A DNA stretch of 64,000 nucleotides. It comes from Clostridia bacterium (GTDB lineage: Bacteria; Bacillota; Clostridia; Oscillospirales; Acutalibacteraceae). The stretch spans positions 1 to 64,000 of the forward strand of contig JAFTWB010000007.1 of assembly GCA_017465505.1 (NCBI GenBank). The letters run 5' to 3'. Under the pieces are notes generated by a model. It worked only from the letters and a program-made list of their open reading frames with translations. It was not told the DNA's origin and did no database searches. The position numbers were made by a program, and so were the translations under genes. This document shows positions 41,658 through 50,024 of the stretch, one piece after another; positions within the stretch are counted from its first letter, which is position 1, and each line of letters begins with the position of its first letter.

Positions 41658-42508
41658 AATATCCTCCTGAATTCACCGCAGAGCCAGGTGCTTAAAAGCA
41701 CAAGGCTAACGTTGCGGCTGATGGTATATATTCCTCGGTTTACGGTTTCTATAAGACCGATTAGTTTCTTCTTTGTGAGCTTTTCGCTGAGCTTTTCGCT
41801 TAAATCCCTTGAGAGGATGGTTTCTTCGCTGACTGTCATTGACAAGGCGTCGCTCAGAATTGCGCGCATTGCCTCAAGCAGAGCCTCTGCTTTTTTCTTC
41901 TCGTTTAATGCCGAGAGGTTTTTAAGCAGGCTTATTTCTGTGCTTTCCAGAAGGCTGAGTAAAATTTTCTGAGCTTCCTTTAAGGTTTCGTCGTCAAAGC
42001 CTGAGATTTGCTCAAGGTTTAAGACAACGCAACGGGATAGCACCGTTTCGGGTAAAATTCCTGCGTCTTCTGTTAAAAGCAGGAAGAGAATTGACTGAGG
42101 GGGTTCTTCCAGAGTTTTTAAAAAGGCATTGAGAGCCTCAACACCCAGCCTCTTGTCTGCGTCCTTGATAACGAAAACCTTGGTGTCGGCTTCGTTTGCT
42201 ATTATGGAGCAGTTTCTGGTAATATTTCGTATTTCCTCAACGGAAATGGAGTCTGTTTTGCCACTGCCCTTTGCAAAGTAAATGTCAGGGTGTACCCCTT
42301 TTTCTGCCTTCTGACAGGGGATACAGCTTGAGCAGGGCTTTGAAGAGCTTTTGCACACTGCCCATTTGCTTAAAAGCTGAGAAAGTGCCTCTCTGCTTTG
42401 GGCGTTTGAGCCGTTTAAGATTAAAGCGTGGGGAAAGCGGCGGTTTTGCTCTAAAGCATTAAGCTCTGCTTTGATATTTTCATTTCCCGGAAAATTTTCA
42501 AAATTCAA
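41645..42508 (-). CDS. holB: DNA polymerase III delta' subunit
   Basis: 287 aa. Clamp-loader subunit that opens the beta clamp with tau/gamma and delta. The N-terminal FPHALILNGSNAQSREALSQ occupies the P-loop place but lacks GKT, as expected for the non-hydrolysing delta' subunit. A four-Cys zinc site (CKSSSKPCSSCIPCQKAEKG) follows, then VKDADKRLGVEALNAFLKTL and EEPPQSILFLLLTE, AAA+ sensor segments. Located upstream of ricT as in Bacillus. Confidence 0.93.
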
Positions 42509-42569
42509 AGTTTTACCGCCTTTCCTTTAATTTTATCATAAATATAAATATATTTCCACAGTAAGTTAT

Positions 42570-43034
42570 TTACAGTTTAAAGTGACTTACCATAATACCC
42601 TGCTCTGTAATGTCCAGGTAAGCGTAGCTTGCACCGTAGCCGTGGCAGGAGCCGGGGTTTACTATGTAAAGGCCGTCGTCGTAGTCCTTAAGAGCATTGT
42701 GGGTGTGGCCGAATAAAAGCAAATCCGCTTCATTTTCTCTTGCGGCACAGACAAGGTTATAAAGCCCATATTTGGCGTTATACAGGTGGCCGTGGGTGAT
42801 GAAAAGCTTCTTGCCTTCAAGGGTGATGGTTTCCGTGTTTTCGGCATTGACGCAGAAGTCGCAGTTGCCTCTCACACCGATAAAGTGCTTCTCGGGATAC
42901 AGAGGCTTTAAATCTTCAAGGTCACTGTTGCCGTCGCCGCAGTGAATAACTACCTCTGCCAGAGGTTTTTGGTTTATTGCTTTTCTCAGGGAGAGGACAT
43001 CGCCGTGGGTGTCGGAAACAACAAGGACTTTCAT
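42570..43034 (-). CDS. YfcE/MJ0936-type metallophosphoesterase
   Basis: 154 aa. Calcineurin-like phosphodiesterase fold with metal-binding motifs in order: VVSDTHGDVLSL (DxH), HCGDGNSDLE (GD), GVRGNCDF (GNCD/GNHD), FITHGHLYN and LLFGHTHNAL (GH-x-H). Family members hydrolyse phosphodiesters in vitro with Mn or Ni; the natural substrate is unknown. Full length. It is divergent from the small-protein gene at 43093. Confidence 0.93.
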   Translation of the reverse strand: MKVLVVSDTHGDVLSLRKAINQKPLAEVVIHCGDGNSDLEDLKPLYPEKHFIGVRGNCDFCVNAENTETITLEGKKLFITHGHLYNAKYGLYNLVCAARENEADLLLFGHTHNALKDYDDGLYIVNPGSCHGYGASYAYLDITEQGIMVSHFKL

Positions 43035-43092
43035 AGTATCACCAAGTCATAATGATTTTTTACCTCGCATAAGCTTTAGAGAGGTGTTTAAT

Positions 43093-43326
43093 ATGGCTAA
43101 TGAAAAACAGATGGAAAACATCATAAAAATGCTTTCCGGTAAGCTTAACAAAAGCAGTGAGGAAATCAGGGAAAGCGTAAACAGAGGAAACCCCGATTCT
43201 CTTTTAAACAGCTTAAATCCTCAGCAGAGAGCTCAGGTGAATAACCTGTTGAGCAATCCCGAGCTTACAAAAAAGCTGATGGAAGATAAGTCGGTGCAGG
43301 ATTTAATCAAGAGGCTTGAGCTCTGA
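43093..43326 (+). CDS. Small protein of unknown function (small-protein cluster, gene 1)
   Basis: 77 aa, hydrophilic and probably helical: NEKQMENIIKMLSGKLNKSS, EEIRESVNRGNPDSLLNSL, then NPQQRAQVNNLLSNPELTKK and a short amphipathic end. ATG 43093 is used because AGAGAGGTG precedes it and the upstream in-frame ATG lies in a region without a ribosome binding site. Its stop overlaps the start of the next gene (TGATG). No known domain recognised. Length and composition resemble small proteins often adjacent to similar genes in Clostridia, a recollection that is not proof. Confidence 0.75.
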   Translation: MANEKQMENIIKMLSGKLNKSSEEIRESVNRGNPDSLLNSLNPQQRAQVNNLLSNPELTKKLMEDKSVQDLIKRLEL

Positions 43327-43688
43327 TGGGTGAGCTTGAAGATAAGCTTTCCTCCATACTCTCTGACCCCGAGGCAATGAGCAAACTGCAAACCCTGGGA
43401 CGAAGCCTTGGCCTTGATACAGGAGGGTTGGGAAGAAACGTAAGCCCTGCACCTTCGCCTTCTCCTGTGTCATCACTTTTTTCACAAAAGGGTGATGACC
43501 TGAGCACAATGCTTATGAGGCTTGCACCTTTACTCAGCGATATGGGCAAAGACGATGAAACCGCCTGTCTTTTAAATGCTCTCAAGCCCTTTTTGAGCAA
43601 ACCCCGTCAGCAAAGGCTTGAGCAGGCAGGAAAAATGCTGAGAGTAATGAAGCTTTTGCCTGTAATTAAAAACACGGGGCTGATATAA
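43326..43688 (+). CDS. Small protein of unknown function (small-protein cluster, gene 2)
   Basis: 120 aa. Starts GELEDKLSSILSDPEAMSKL, QTLGRSLGLDT, then a Ser/Pro-rich loop (SPAPSPSPVSS) and a helical C-terminus (LAPLLSDMGKDDETACLLNA, PRQQRLEQAGKMLRVMKLLP). The N-terminal motif LSSILSDPEAM resembles the NNLLSNPELTKKLM segment of the upstream gene, so the two may be distant relatives. It overlaps gene 1 by one base. No membrane segment or signal peptide. Function unknown. Confidence 0.75.
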   Translation: MGELEDKLSSILSDPEAMSKLQTLGRSLGLDTGGLGRNVSPAPSPSPVSSLFSQKGDDLSTMLMRLAPLLSDMGKDDETACLLNALKPFLSKPRQQRLEQAGKMLRVMKLLPVIKNTGLI

Positions 43689-43690
43689 CA

Positions 43691-43757
43691 GTTTGCCACG
43701 GTGGGCACCTACGCCTTTTGATAAACCGGATTTTATGATAAATTCGATTTACGGCGG
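43691..43757. repeat. Degenerate copy of the dispersed CCGTTA/TAACGG element
   Basis: GCCACGGTGGGCA ... ACGCCTTTTGAT ... TTACGGCGG; same internal order as the other copies but with altered ends. Confidence 0.5.
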
Positions 43758-43858
43758 TTTTATAAAGGGATTTGGTGCAAATTAAATTGCAGATTCGGTT
43801 GTGTCGCCGAAACGTCCACCACTGAAACGTCCGCTTCATTTTGAATGAGGGAGAATGT

Positions 43859-44110
43859 ATGGATAAAATCCGTGACGAGGCAATGAAAAGAGCCGCACAA
43901 ATGCAGAATCCGCCTGTAAGAAAAAGCGAAACCCACAGGGAAGAAAAGCAACCTTCTTTTGATGAAACACTAAAGCCTGAGCCGCAGGACCCTTTAGCGG
44001 GGCTTTTCAAGGACAAAGAGAAGCTGCTGATTCTGCTTTTGATAATGGTTTTGTCAGAGGAAAGCACAAATCTGGAGCTTGTGCTGGCTCTGCTTTATAT
44101 AATTATATGA
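43859..44110 (+). CDS. Small protein of unknown function (small-protein cluster, gene 3)
   Basis: 83 aa. The N-terminal 50 residues are charged (DKIRDEAMKRAAQMQNPPVR, HREEKQPSFDETLKPEPQ), and the C-terminus is hydrophobic (EKLLILLLIMVLSEESTNLE, LVLALLYIII), so it may sit at the membrane as a tail-anchored peptide. ATG 43859 follows GAGGGAG. It lies 170 bases after gene 2, separated by a dispersed repeat. The core LLIMVLSEESTNLELVLALLYILL is a recurring type in Clostridia small proteins, from memory only. Function unknown. Confidence 0.7.
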   Translation: MDKIRDEAMKRAAQMQNPPVRKSETHREEKQPSFDETLKPEPQDPLAGLFKDKEKLLILLLIMVLSEESTNLELVLALLYIII

Positions 44111-44119
44111 TATTTAGGG

Positions 44120-45364
44120 TCAGCGTACCTGACCGTTGCCTTTTACTACAAACTTCACGCTTGTAAGCTCAGCTATACCCATAGGGCCTCTTGCGTGGAG
44201 TTTTTGTGTTGAAATGCCGATTTCTGCACCTAAGCCGAACTCGCCGCCGTCTGTAAAGCGTGTGGAAGCGTTAACATAAACTGCCGCTGCGTCAACACTG
44301 TTCAAGAACTTTTCGGCATTGGTGTAGTTCTCTGTTACGATACATTCGCTGTGGCCTGAGGAGAACTTTGCAATGTGATTTAAGGCACAGTCAATGCAGT
44401 TAACAACCTTAACTGCTAAGATATAATCAAGAAACTCTGTGGCGTAATCTTCCTCTGAAGCAGGCTTTACGCTATCTCCAAGAATCTCAATTGTCTTTTC
44501 GCAGCCTCTGAGCTCAACGTTTTTCTCGTCAAGTTTTGCCTTAATAAGAGGGAGAACCTCTTTGGCAATATTTCTGTGAACAAGAATTGTTTCAATAGCG
44601 TTGCAAACGGAAGGACGTGAGGTTTTGGCGTTGAAGATAATCTCAGCCGCCATATCCTTGTCGGCAAATTCGTCAACATAAACGTGGCAGTTGCCTGTGC
44701 CTGTTTCAATAACGGGCACCTTGGCGTTTTCAACGGTTGCCTTAATAAGACCTGCACCGCCTCTGGGAATAAGTACATCAAGGTAATCGGAAAGACCCAT
44801 AAGCTCAATGGAGCTCTGACGGGTAGTGTCCTCAATAAGCTGAACACAGTCAGCAGGAAGCCCTGCAAGCTCAATAGCCTTACGCATAACTGTTGCCACT
44901 GCCTTGTTGGAGTTGATAGCTTCCTTGCCGCCTCTGAGGATTACTGCGTTGCCTGACTTAAGGCATAAAACGGCAGAGTCGGCGGTAACGTTGGGACGAG
45001 CCTCGTAGATAATGCCGATTACACCAAGAGGCACTGTAACCTTTGAAACCTCAAGGCCGTTTTTAAGCTTGGAGCCTGTTAAAATTCTGCCGCAGGGGTC
45101 GGGTAAAGAGGCAACCTGACGTGCACCCTCTGCCATACCGCGGATTCTTTCCTCGCTGAGAGCAAGTCTGTCCAGAAGAGATTCGGAAAGGCCGGCGTCT
45201 TTTCCTGCCTGTAAGTCCTTTGCGTTTTCCTCCAGAATGTAGTCTGTATTTTCAATAAGGGCGTCGGCAATTGAGAGAAGAGCCTTGTCTTTGAGGGAGC
45301 CTGCTGTTGCAAGAACTCTTGCAACTTCCTTTGCCTTTTTGCCCATAGATTCTATTGTTGTCAT
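44120..45364 (-). CDS. proA: Glutamate-5-semialdehyde dehydrogenase (gamma-glutamyl phosphate reductase)
   Basis: 414 aa. Second step of proline biosynthesis: reduces gamma-glutamyl phosphate with NADPH to glutamate semialdehyde. Motifs: VTVPLGVIGIIYEARPNVT, LKSGNAVILRGGKEAINSN, TSRPSVCNAIETILVHR with the catalytic Cys, and FTDGGEFGLGAEIGISTQKL. Usual length. It follows proB by two bases, forming a proBA operon. Confidence 0.97.
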   Translation of the reverse strand: MTTIESMGKKAKEVARVLATAGSLKDKALLSIADALIENTDYILEENAKDLQAGKDAGLSESLLDRLALSEERIRGMAEGARQVASLPDPCGRILTGSKLKNGLEVSKVTVPLGVIGIIYEARPNVTADSAVLCLKSGNAVILRGGKEAINSNKAVATVMRKAIELAGLPADCVQLIEDTTRQSSIELMGLSDYLDVLIPRGGAGLIKATVENAKVPVIETGTGNCHVYVDEFADKDMAAEIIFNAKTSRPSVCNAIETILVHRNIAKEVLPLIKAKLDEKNVELRGCEKTIEILGDSVKPASEEDYATEFLDYILAVKVVNCIDCALNHIAKFSSGHSECIVTENYTNAEKFLNSVDAAAVYVNASTRFTDGGEFGLGAEIGISTQKLHARGPMGIAELTSVKFVVKGNGQVR

Positions 45365-45366
45365 TT

Positions 45367-46155
45367 TTATTTCTCCTTTGCTTTGAAGAGTGTGCCGATG
45401 TTTTTGCCTTCTAAAAGCTCATAGATACGCTCGGGGTCATCGCCGCCGATTACAGAGCAGTTAATGCCTGCCGATGTTACGTACTTTGCCGCCTGAATCT
45501 TTGTAGCCATACCGCCTGTGCCTCGGTTAGACCCTGAGCCGCCTGCGTGGCTGATGATTTCTTCGGTAATTTCCTCAACTACGTCAATTTTCTTGGCGTC
45601 ACTGTTCTTTCTGGGGTCTTTGTCGTAAAGACCGTCAATGTCTGTAAGTATAACAAGCAAATCAGCCCCTACAAGCTTTGCTACAATTGCTGAGAGCATA
45701 TCGTTGTCGCCGAAATTGTTGCCCTGAAGCTCATCAATGGCCACAGTGTCGTTTTCGTTGACAATGGGGATAATATTCATATCAAGAAGGGTGTCAAAGG
45801 TGTTGAGGACGTTTTCCTTCTTATGGGCCGAGTCCACGGCGTCACGGGTTAAAAGCACCTGAGCAACCATATGGTTATACTCGCCGAAGAGCTTGTCGTA
45901 CATATACATAAGCTCGCACTGACCCAAAGCGGCAAGAGCCTGCTTTTCACGGGTGGTGTCAGGACGTGCAGGAAGCCCAAGCTTGCCCATACCCACACCG
46001 ATTGCACCCGAAGAAACAAGGATAATGTCTCTGTCCTGATTCTGCAAATCAGATAGCACCTTGCACAGTGCTTCAATGCGTCTGTAATTGATTTTACCGT
46101 TGGAGTAGGTAAGGGTGGATGTACCAACCTTTATTACTATTCTGTTTGCGTTCAT
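45367..46155 (-). CDS. proB: Glutamate 5-kinase
   Basis: 262 aa. Phosphorylates glutamate with ATP, the first committed and proline-inhibited step. Amino-acid-kinase motifs: IVIKVGTSTLTYSNGKINY, ILVSSGAIGVGMGKLGL, IVNENDTVAIDEL, ILTDIDGLYDKDPRKNSDAK and GTGGMATKIQAAKY. It lacks the C-terminal PUA domain found in many GKs (about 360 aa), a known short form that is still active. Promoter at 46191-46220. Confidence 0.96.
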   Translation of the reverse strand: MNANRIVIKVGTSTLTYSNGKINYRRIEALCKVLSDLQNQDRDIILVSSGAIGVGMGKLGLPARPDTTREKQALAALGQCELMYMYDKLFGEYNHMVAQVLLTRDAVDSAHKKENVLNTFDTLLDMNIIPIVNENDTVAIDELQGNNFGDNDMLSAIVAKLVGADLLVILTDIDGLYDKDPRKNSDAKKIDVVEEITEEIISHAGGSGSNRGTGGMATKIQAAKYVTSAGINCSVIGGDDPERIYELLEGKNIGTLFKAKEK

Positions 46156-46190
46156 AAAATCACATCTTTTCCCATTTTACAATTATGTTT

Positions 46191-46220
46191 AGTATACCAT
46201 AGCTTGTATATAAATGGCAA
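46191..46220 (-). promoter_or_regulatory. Promoter of proBA
   Basis: Minus-strand TTGCCA (46215-46220) and TATACT (46191-46196), spacing 18. Confidence 0.6.
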
Positions 46221-46314
46221 GTGTTTTGCAAAGGTTTGATTACAATTTAATTCAAGATACATAAGCAGAAAAAACGTATTAGCACAGATTGACGTAACAT
46301 TTGTAGAGAAAGGC

Positions 46315-46450
46315 AGGCGACCGATGGTCGGAATGATATTTGCCTGTGGCAAATGATGTCGCTTATGCTAATGATGTTTTGCTGACACAAAATGATATGT
46401 TTGCCATTGGCAAACGTTAATGTGGCAGGTTACACCTGCGATTATAGTTT
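46315..46450. repeat. Hairpin-cassette array (spacer word AATGAT/ATGATGT)
   Basis: Palindromes CCGATGGTCGG (preceded by GA), ATTTGCCTGTGGCAAAT, GCTTATGC, TTTTGCTGACACAAAA, GTTTGCCATTGGCAAAC and GCAGGTTACACCTGC, joined by AATGAT or GATGT, ending GCGATTATA. The first five units match 50149-50215 almost exactly. Confidence 0.75.
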
Positions 46451-46461
46451 TTTACTTTTGA

Positions 46462-46533
46462 TACCGCCGTTGATGAGAGTTTAAAGTTTCATCTTACCTT
46501 TCAAAAGGCGGAACTGCCCACCGTGGCTAACGG
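46462..46533. repeat. Dispersed CCGTTA/TAACGG element
   Basis: From ACCGCCGTTGATGA through ACCTTTCAAAAGGCGGAACT to CACCGTGGCTAACGG. Confidence 0.65.
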
Positions 46534-46620
46534 TAGTGATATTCGCCTGCGGCGAGTGGTATTGGCTTTTGCCAGTGGTATTGCTACGCAGTGGTATTGT
46601 CCTTACGGACAGTTTTTGCG
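46534..46620. repeat. Hairpin-cassette array (spacer word GTGGTATT)
   Basis: Palindromes CGCCTGCGGCG, TGGCTTTTGCCA, GCTACGC and GTCCTTACGGAC separated by GTGGTATT. A one-unit version (GTGGTATTGTCCTTACGGAC) recurs near 50470-50490. Confidence 0.7.
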
Positions 46621-46624
46621 TTTA

Positions 46625-46709
46625 ACCCCACCGTTGATGACTTCTCAAAGTTACATCAAACCTTTCCAAAGGTGGAATTGCCCTCGGGTGGCTAACCCGT
46701 GGCTAACGG
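46625..46709. repeat. Dispersed CCGTTA/TAACGG element
   Basis: From CCCCACCGTTGATGAC to GGTGGCTAACCCGTGGCTAACGG; the end motif is doubled, as also at 50500-50587. Confidence 0.65.
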
Positions 46710-46750
46710 AAAAAGCCACAGGCTGCTTTCCTTCCTGTGGCTTTAAAAAG
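46708..46750 (-). terminator. Terminator of the 46.8-kb dockerin gene
   Basis: GCCACAGG ... CCTGTGGC stem flanked by AAAA and TTTAAAAA. Confidence 0.75.
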
Positions 46751-46760
46751 GGCTCAGGTG

Positions 46761-48353
46761 TTACTGAGCAATATTTGCAAGGCGTTTTTGAATAGCCGTT
46801 GCGTCTTTGATGTTGACTTTGCCATCTCTGTTGAAGTCTGCCGTATAATCATAAAAATCACTGTCATAATCATAGGCATTGCCTAAGCCTGCAATATGCT
46901 TCTGAATGTGCGTGGCGTCTCTGATGTTAAGCTTTCTGTCGTTGTATGTATCGCCGATAAGTCTGTAATGAGGTGCAGAGGAGGTGTCAAGTGAGCGTAA
47001 AAGCTTTTCCTGATACTGGGGATAATTTTTAAGAGCTGTTTCAAAATCGTAAACCTTATCCTCATTGGGAAAATAAACATAGTAGCCTAAGTCATAAGGA
47101 GCATACTTGGCGTCGTTTCTGATAACGTAATCACCTACGATTTTGGAAAATTCTTTCTCATCAGCGGTGCTTTCTCCTGCACTGACCGTTACAAAATCGG
47201 GGGTTGAGGTGTCGCTGTTCCATCGGGAAGGACTTATCTGATTATATAAGTAATTCCAGTTTTTATCAGTAATGTCAATTTCAAGAAGCTCAAGAATCCG
47301 CTTGCCGTAATCTCCGTATATAGACCTGCCGCCAATAAGTTTTGCTACCGGCTCAAGGTCAGCGATAATGCCCTGAGTAAAAGCTTCGTAAAGAGTGTAA
47401 ACCTTATTTTCGGGAGTGAGCACATATATACTAATAGAATTTTTCTCTCCTATTCCACGAGGAGCACCGCTGTAAAAATAGTAATCGCCGATTTGCTCCT
47501 CTGTAATGCTGTCCGGATATGCATAGTGGCTGTAATAAGCGTGGAAAATGAGATTTTCACCTACATATCCCTTGTGTTCGGCATATATTTCTTCGCCTTC
47601 TTCGGGCTTATAGCCGTATCTGTCGCCGAAGGCATACATACATTTGTGCACAATGTCAAGGTCTTGATTTTCTCTGTAAACATTGTGAGATTCAAAACCG
47701 CTGAAGCCGTGACCCATAGAAACACCGTAAAAGCCCTTAAGCTCAAAGGCTTCTTCAAGGGTGTAAATCTCATCGTTGGTGCTTACATAAATGCCAAGCT
47801 CATAGGGTGCATATGTAGCACTGCGGTGATAACACACACCATTGAAAAGAGTTTTGTAGGGGGTGTTGACAGGCTCTATCCAGCTTGAGGCGGTGAACAC
47901 AACGGTGCCGTCGTGATATCTCATAGTTTTTTCGATGTTGACATCAGAGCCGGAAGAGGGGTTGCCGAGTTTTTCTGCACAGTAATGGTAAAAATCATTT
48001 TTAAGGTCTGCTTTGTAGTCGTTTTTTGTGCCGTCGTTGAAAAGCAAGGTGCCATAGTAGCCTGTGACAAAGGTAAAGGTGTAAATAGAGCCGTAGTTAT
48101 CTACATACTTACGCTCAAGCTTTACACCCGGATAGGTCATAACATCACCGTATTCCTCAGACCTGCCGCCTGTGGCGTAAACGTATACGTCTTTCCAGTA
48201 CTCGGGATTTTCAAATCCATAGGTAACAGTACCGGGCTCACCGTCAGGTGCAGGAATGAAAAAGCAATCGGTGCTTTCCTCGGCGTTTACAAAAAGCACG
48301 GAAGCCGACACTAAAAGTGTAAGCACTAAAATAAAAGATAATATTTTTTTCAT
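46761..48353 (-). CDS. Secreted protein with N-terminal CBM26-like module, repeated domains and dockerin
   Basis: 530 aa with signal peptide (1-24). Residues about 45-115 (WKDVYVYATGG, YPGVKLERKY, YTFTFVTGYYGTLLFNDGT) resemble the starch-binding CBM25/26 type, where W/Y residues stack on glucose rings. Then a unit of about 100 residues recurs two to three times, ending in phrases such as GIYVSTNDEIYTLEEAFELK, IYVLTPENKVYTLYEAFTQG and YYVYFPNEDKVYDFETALKN; the same unit occurs once in the protein at 10804. The C-terminus is a dockerin: repeat 1 (IGDTYNDRKLNIRDAT) has Tyr where Asn usually binds Ca, repeat 2 (ADFNRDGKVNIKDAT) is canonical. No catalytic domain is seen. A starch-binding complex component is likely. 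Confidence 0.83.
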   Translation of the reverse strand: MKKILSFILVLTLLVSASVLFVNAEESTDCFFIPAPDGEPGTVTYGFENPEYWKDVYVYATGGRSEEYGDVMTYPGVKLERKYVDNYGSIYTFTFVTGYYGTLLFNDGTKNDYKADLKNDFYHYCAEKLGNPSSGSDVNIEKTMRYHDGTVVFTASSWIEPVNTPYKTLFNGVCYHRSATYAPYELGIYVSTNDEIYTLEEAFELKGFYGVSMGHGFSGFESHNVYRENQDLDIVHKCMYAFGDRYGYKPEEGEEIYAEHKGYVGENLIFHAYYSHYAYPDSITEEQIGDYYFYSGAPRGIGEKNSISIYVLTPENKVYTLYEAFTQGIIADLEPVAKLIGGRSIYGDYGKRILELLEIDITDKNWNYLYNQISPSRWNSDTSTPDFVTVSAGESTADEKEFSKIVGDYVIRNDAKYAPYDLGYYVYFPNEDKVYDFETALKNYPQYQEKLLRSLDTSSAPHYRLIGDTYNDRKLNIRDATHIQKHIAGLGNAYDYDSDFYDYTADFNRDGKVNIKDATAIQKRLANIAQ

Positions 48354-48377
48354 AAGATAACCTCCGTTAGTTTTTCA

Positions 48378-48421
48378 TTTATTAGACGCAAAAATCCTCA
48401 AAAACTCACACTTAAATTTTA
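48378..48421 (-). promoter_or_regulatory. ECF-like promoter block, copy 2
   Basis: Minus strand reads TGAGTTTTTGAGG then ATTTTTGCGTCTAATAAA, nearly identical to 33105-33148 and at the same distance from a dockerin gene start. Confidence 0.55.
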
Positions 48422-48520
48422 ATATTTTCCGAAAAATTTTACAATTCTATATTTCCTACAAAAAAGGGCTTTTGACTTTGGGCACTTTTTCGGGAGAAAT
48501 TTGTAATTTACCTATAAATA

Positions 48521-48549
48521 TTTACAAAAAAACTGATTTGGGGTATACT
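48521..48549 (+). promoter_or_regulatory. hflX promoter
   Basis: TTTACA (48521-48526) and TATACT (48544-48549), spacing 17. Confidence 0.7.
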
Positions 48550-48580
48550 GATTATATATTTGTATTTTTCGGAGGGTATT

Positions 48581-49834
48581 ATGGACCTTATAAGCACCGA
48601 GGAAAAGGTTACGAGGGCACTGCTTGTCAGCGTGGATACAGGAGATTTCGACGCCGAAAGCTCCCTGGCCGAGCTTTTTGAACTGGCTCAGAGTAGCGGA
48701 GCAGAGGCAGTGGCAAGTATCAGCCAGAAGCTTGCACGTCCCGACACTGCTACCTGTGTGGGAAGCGGTAAGCTTGAGGAAATCAAGGAGTACTGCGAAA
48801 GTAACGACATTGATTTGATTATTTTTGATATGGAGCTTTCTCCCACTCAGATAAGAAATATTGAGAGAGAAACCGACGTAAGAGTAATTGACCGCACAAT
48901 GCTTATTCTGGATATTTTTGCAATTCGTGCAAAAAGCCGAGAGGGTAAATTGCAGGTTGAGCTTGCTCAGCTTAAATATATGCTCCCACGCCTTACAGGT
49001 AAGGGCGTTGAGCTGAGCCGTCTTGGCGGCGGTATCGGTACACGAGGCCCCGGTGAAACCAAGCTTGAAACCGACAAACGCCACATCAGGCGTAAAATGG
49101 AAACCCTTAAAGAACAGCTTAAGGACGTGGAGCACCACCGTGAGCAGTTAAGAAAACGCAGGGATAAAGACGGGGTTATAACAGTTGCCATTGTGGGTTA
49201 CACCAATGCTGGCAAGTCCACATTGATGAACTATCTTACAGAGGCAGGAGTGTTGGCTGAGGATAAGCTCTTTGCTACTCTTGACCCCACTTCCAGAAGT
49301 TTAAAGCTTCCAAACGGCGTTTCCGTTATGCTTATTGACACTGTCGGCTTTGTAAGAAGACTGCCTCACCACCTTGTGGAAGCCTTCAAATCCACTCTGG
49401 AAGAGGCGGCTCAGGCTGATATTATCCTGAATGTCTGCGACGCAAGCTCCGAGAAAGCAAGGCTTCACCTTGAAGTTACCAAGGATTTGCTGACAGAACT
49501 GGGCTGTGGCGATACTCCCATTGTGTCGGTGCTGAATAAGTGCGACGTGTGCGACACCGTGGGGCTTTACGGCTCAAGCAAGGAGTATGTGAGAATCAGT
49601 GCAAAAACTGGTGAAGGTATGGATGAGCTTTTAAGGGCTATTGAAGAGAACCTTCCCGTAAGAGTGAAGAAGGTAAAGCTTCTGCTTCCTTTTGACAAAG
49701 GCGGTCTTGCTTCGGATATCCGCAAAAACTGTACCCTTTTAAGCGAGGAGTATACAGCCGAGGGTATTGAGGTTGAGGCGGTTGTGGACGAAATGTACTG
49801 GCATAAGGTCAGGGATTTTGCAGTGGAGGAATAG
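48581..49834 (+). CDS. hflX: GTPase HflX
   Basis: 417 aa. Ribosome-associated GTPase that splits or rescues stalled and heat-damaged ribosomes. The N-terminal domain (ASISQKLARPDTATCVGSGK, DIDLIIFDMELSPTQIRNIE) binds ribosomes, and ELAQLKYMLPRLTGKGVELS with GGGIGTRGPGETKLE is the family hallmark. G domain: VGYTNAGKSTLM (G1), DTVGFVRRLPHHL (G3), NKCDV (G4). ATG 48581 has GGAGGG five bases upstream; the earlier in-frame ATG at 48560 lies near the transcription start. Followed two bases later by the DUF951 gene. Confidence 0.96.
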   Translation: MDLISTEEKVTRALLVSVDTGDFDAESSLAELFELAQSSGAEAVASISQKLARPDTATCVGSGKLEEIKEYCESNDIDLIIFDMELSPTQIRNIERETDVRVIDRTMLILDIFAIRAKSREGKLQVELAQLKYMLPRLTGKGVELSRLGGGIGTRGPGETKLETDKRHIRRKMETLKEQLKDVEHHREQLRKRRDKDGVITVAIVGYTNAGKSTLMNYLTEAGVLAEDKLFATLDPTSRSLKLPNGVSVMLIDTVGFVRRLPHHLVEAFKSTLEEAAQADIILNVCDASSEKARLHLEVTKDLLTELGCGDTPIVSVLNKCDVCDTVGLYGSSKEYVRISAKTGEGMDELLRAIEENLPVRVKKVKLLLPFDKGGLASDIRKNCTLLSEEYTAEGIEVEAVVDEMYWHKVRDFAVEE

Positions 49835-49835
49835 T

Positions 49836-50015
49836 ATGGACATCAAGGTTGGAGATGTGCTTTTGATGAAGAAACCCCACCCCTGCGGCAGCAATCTTTT
49901 TGAGGTAACCCGAATAGGTGCGGATTTTAAAATAGTCTGCAAAGGGTGTAATCACGAGGTTTATCTGCCAAGGGTTAAGGTAGAGAAAAATATAAAGAAG
50001 ATACTGAGTGAATAA
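49836..50015 (+). CDS. DUF951-family small protein
   Basis: 59 aa. DIKVGDVLLMKKPHPCGSNL, FEVTRIGADFKIVCKGCNHE and VYLPRVKVEKNIKKI match the DUF951 pattern, a small predicted OB-like or ribosome/RNA-binding protein with a conserved PHPCG...CxxC arrangement that could bind zinc. ATG 49836 lies one base after the hflX stop with AGTGGAGGAAT as ribosome binding site. In Firmicutes it is usually found near ychF or rpsF; here it is joined to hflX. Function unknown. Confidence 0.92.
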   Translation: MDIKVGDVLLMKKPHPCGSNLFEVTRIGADFKIVCKGCNHEVYLPRVKVEKNIKKILSE

Positions 50016-50024
50016 GGTCGATTG

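Noticed and set aside
48512..49138. Open frame on the minus strand opposite hflX
   Set aside because: Antisense to conserved HflX, no ribosome binding site.
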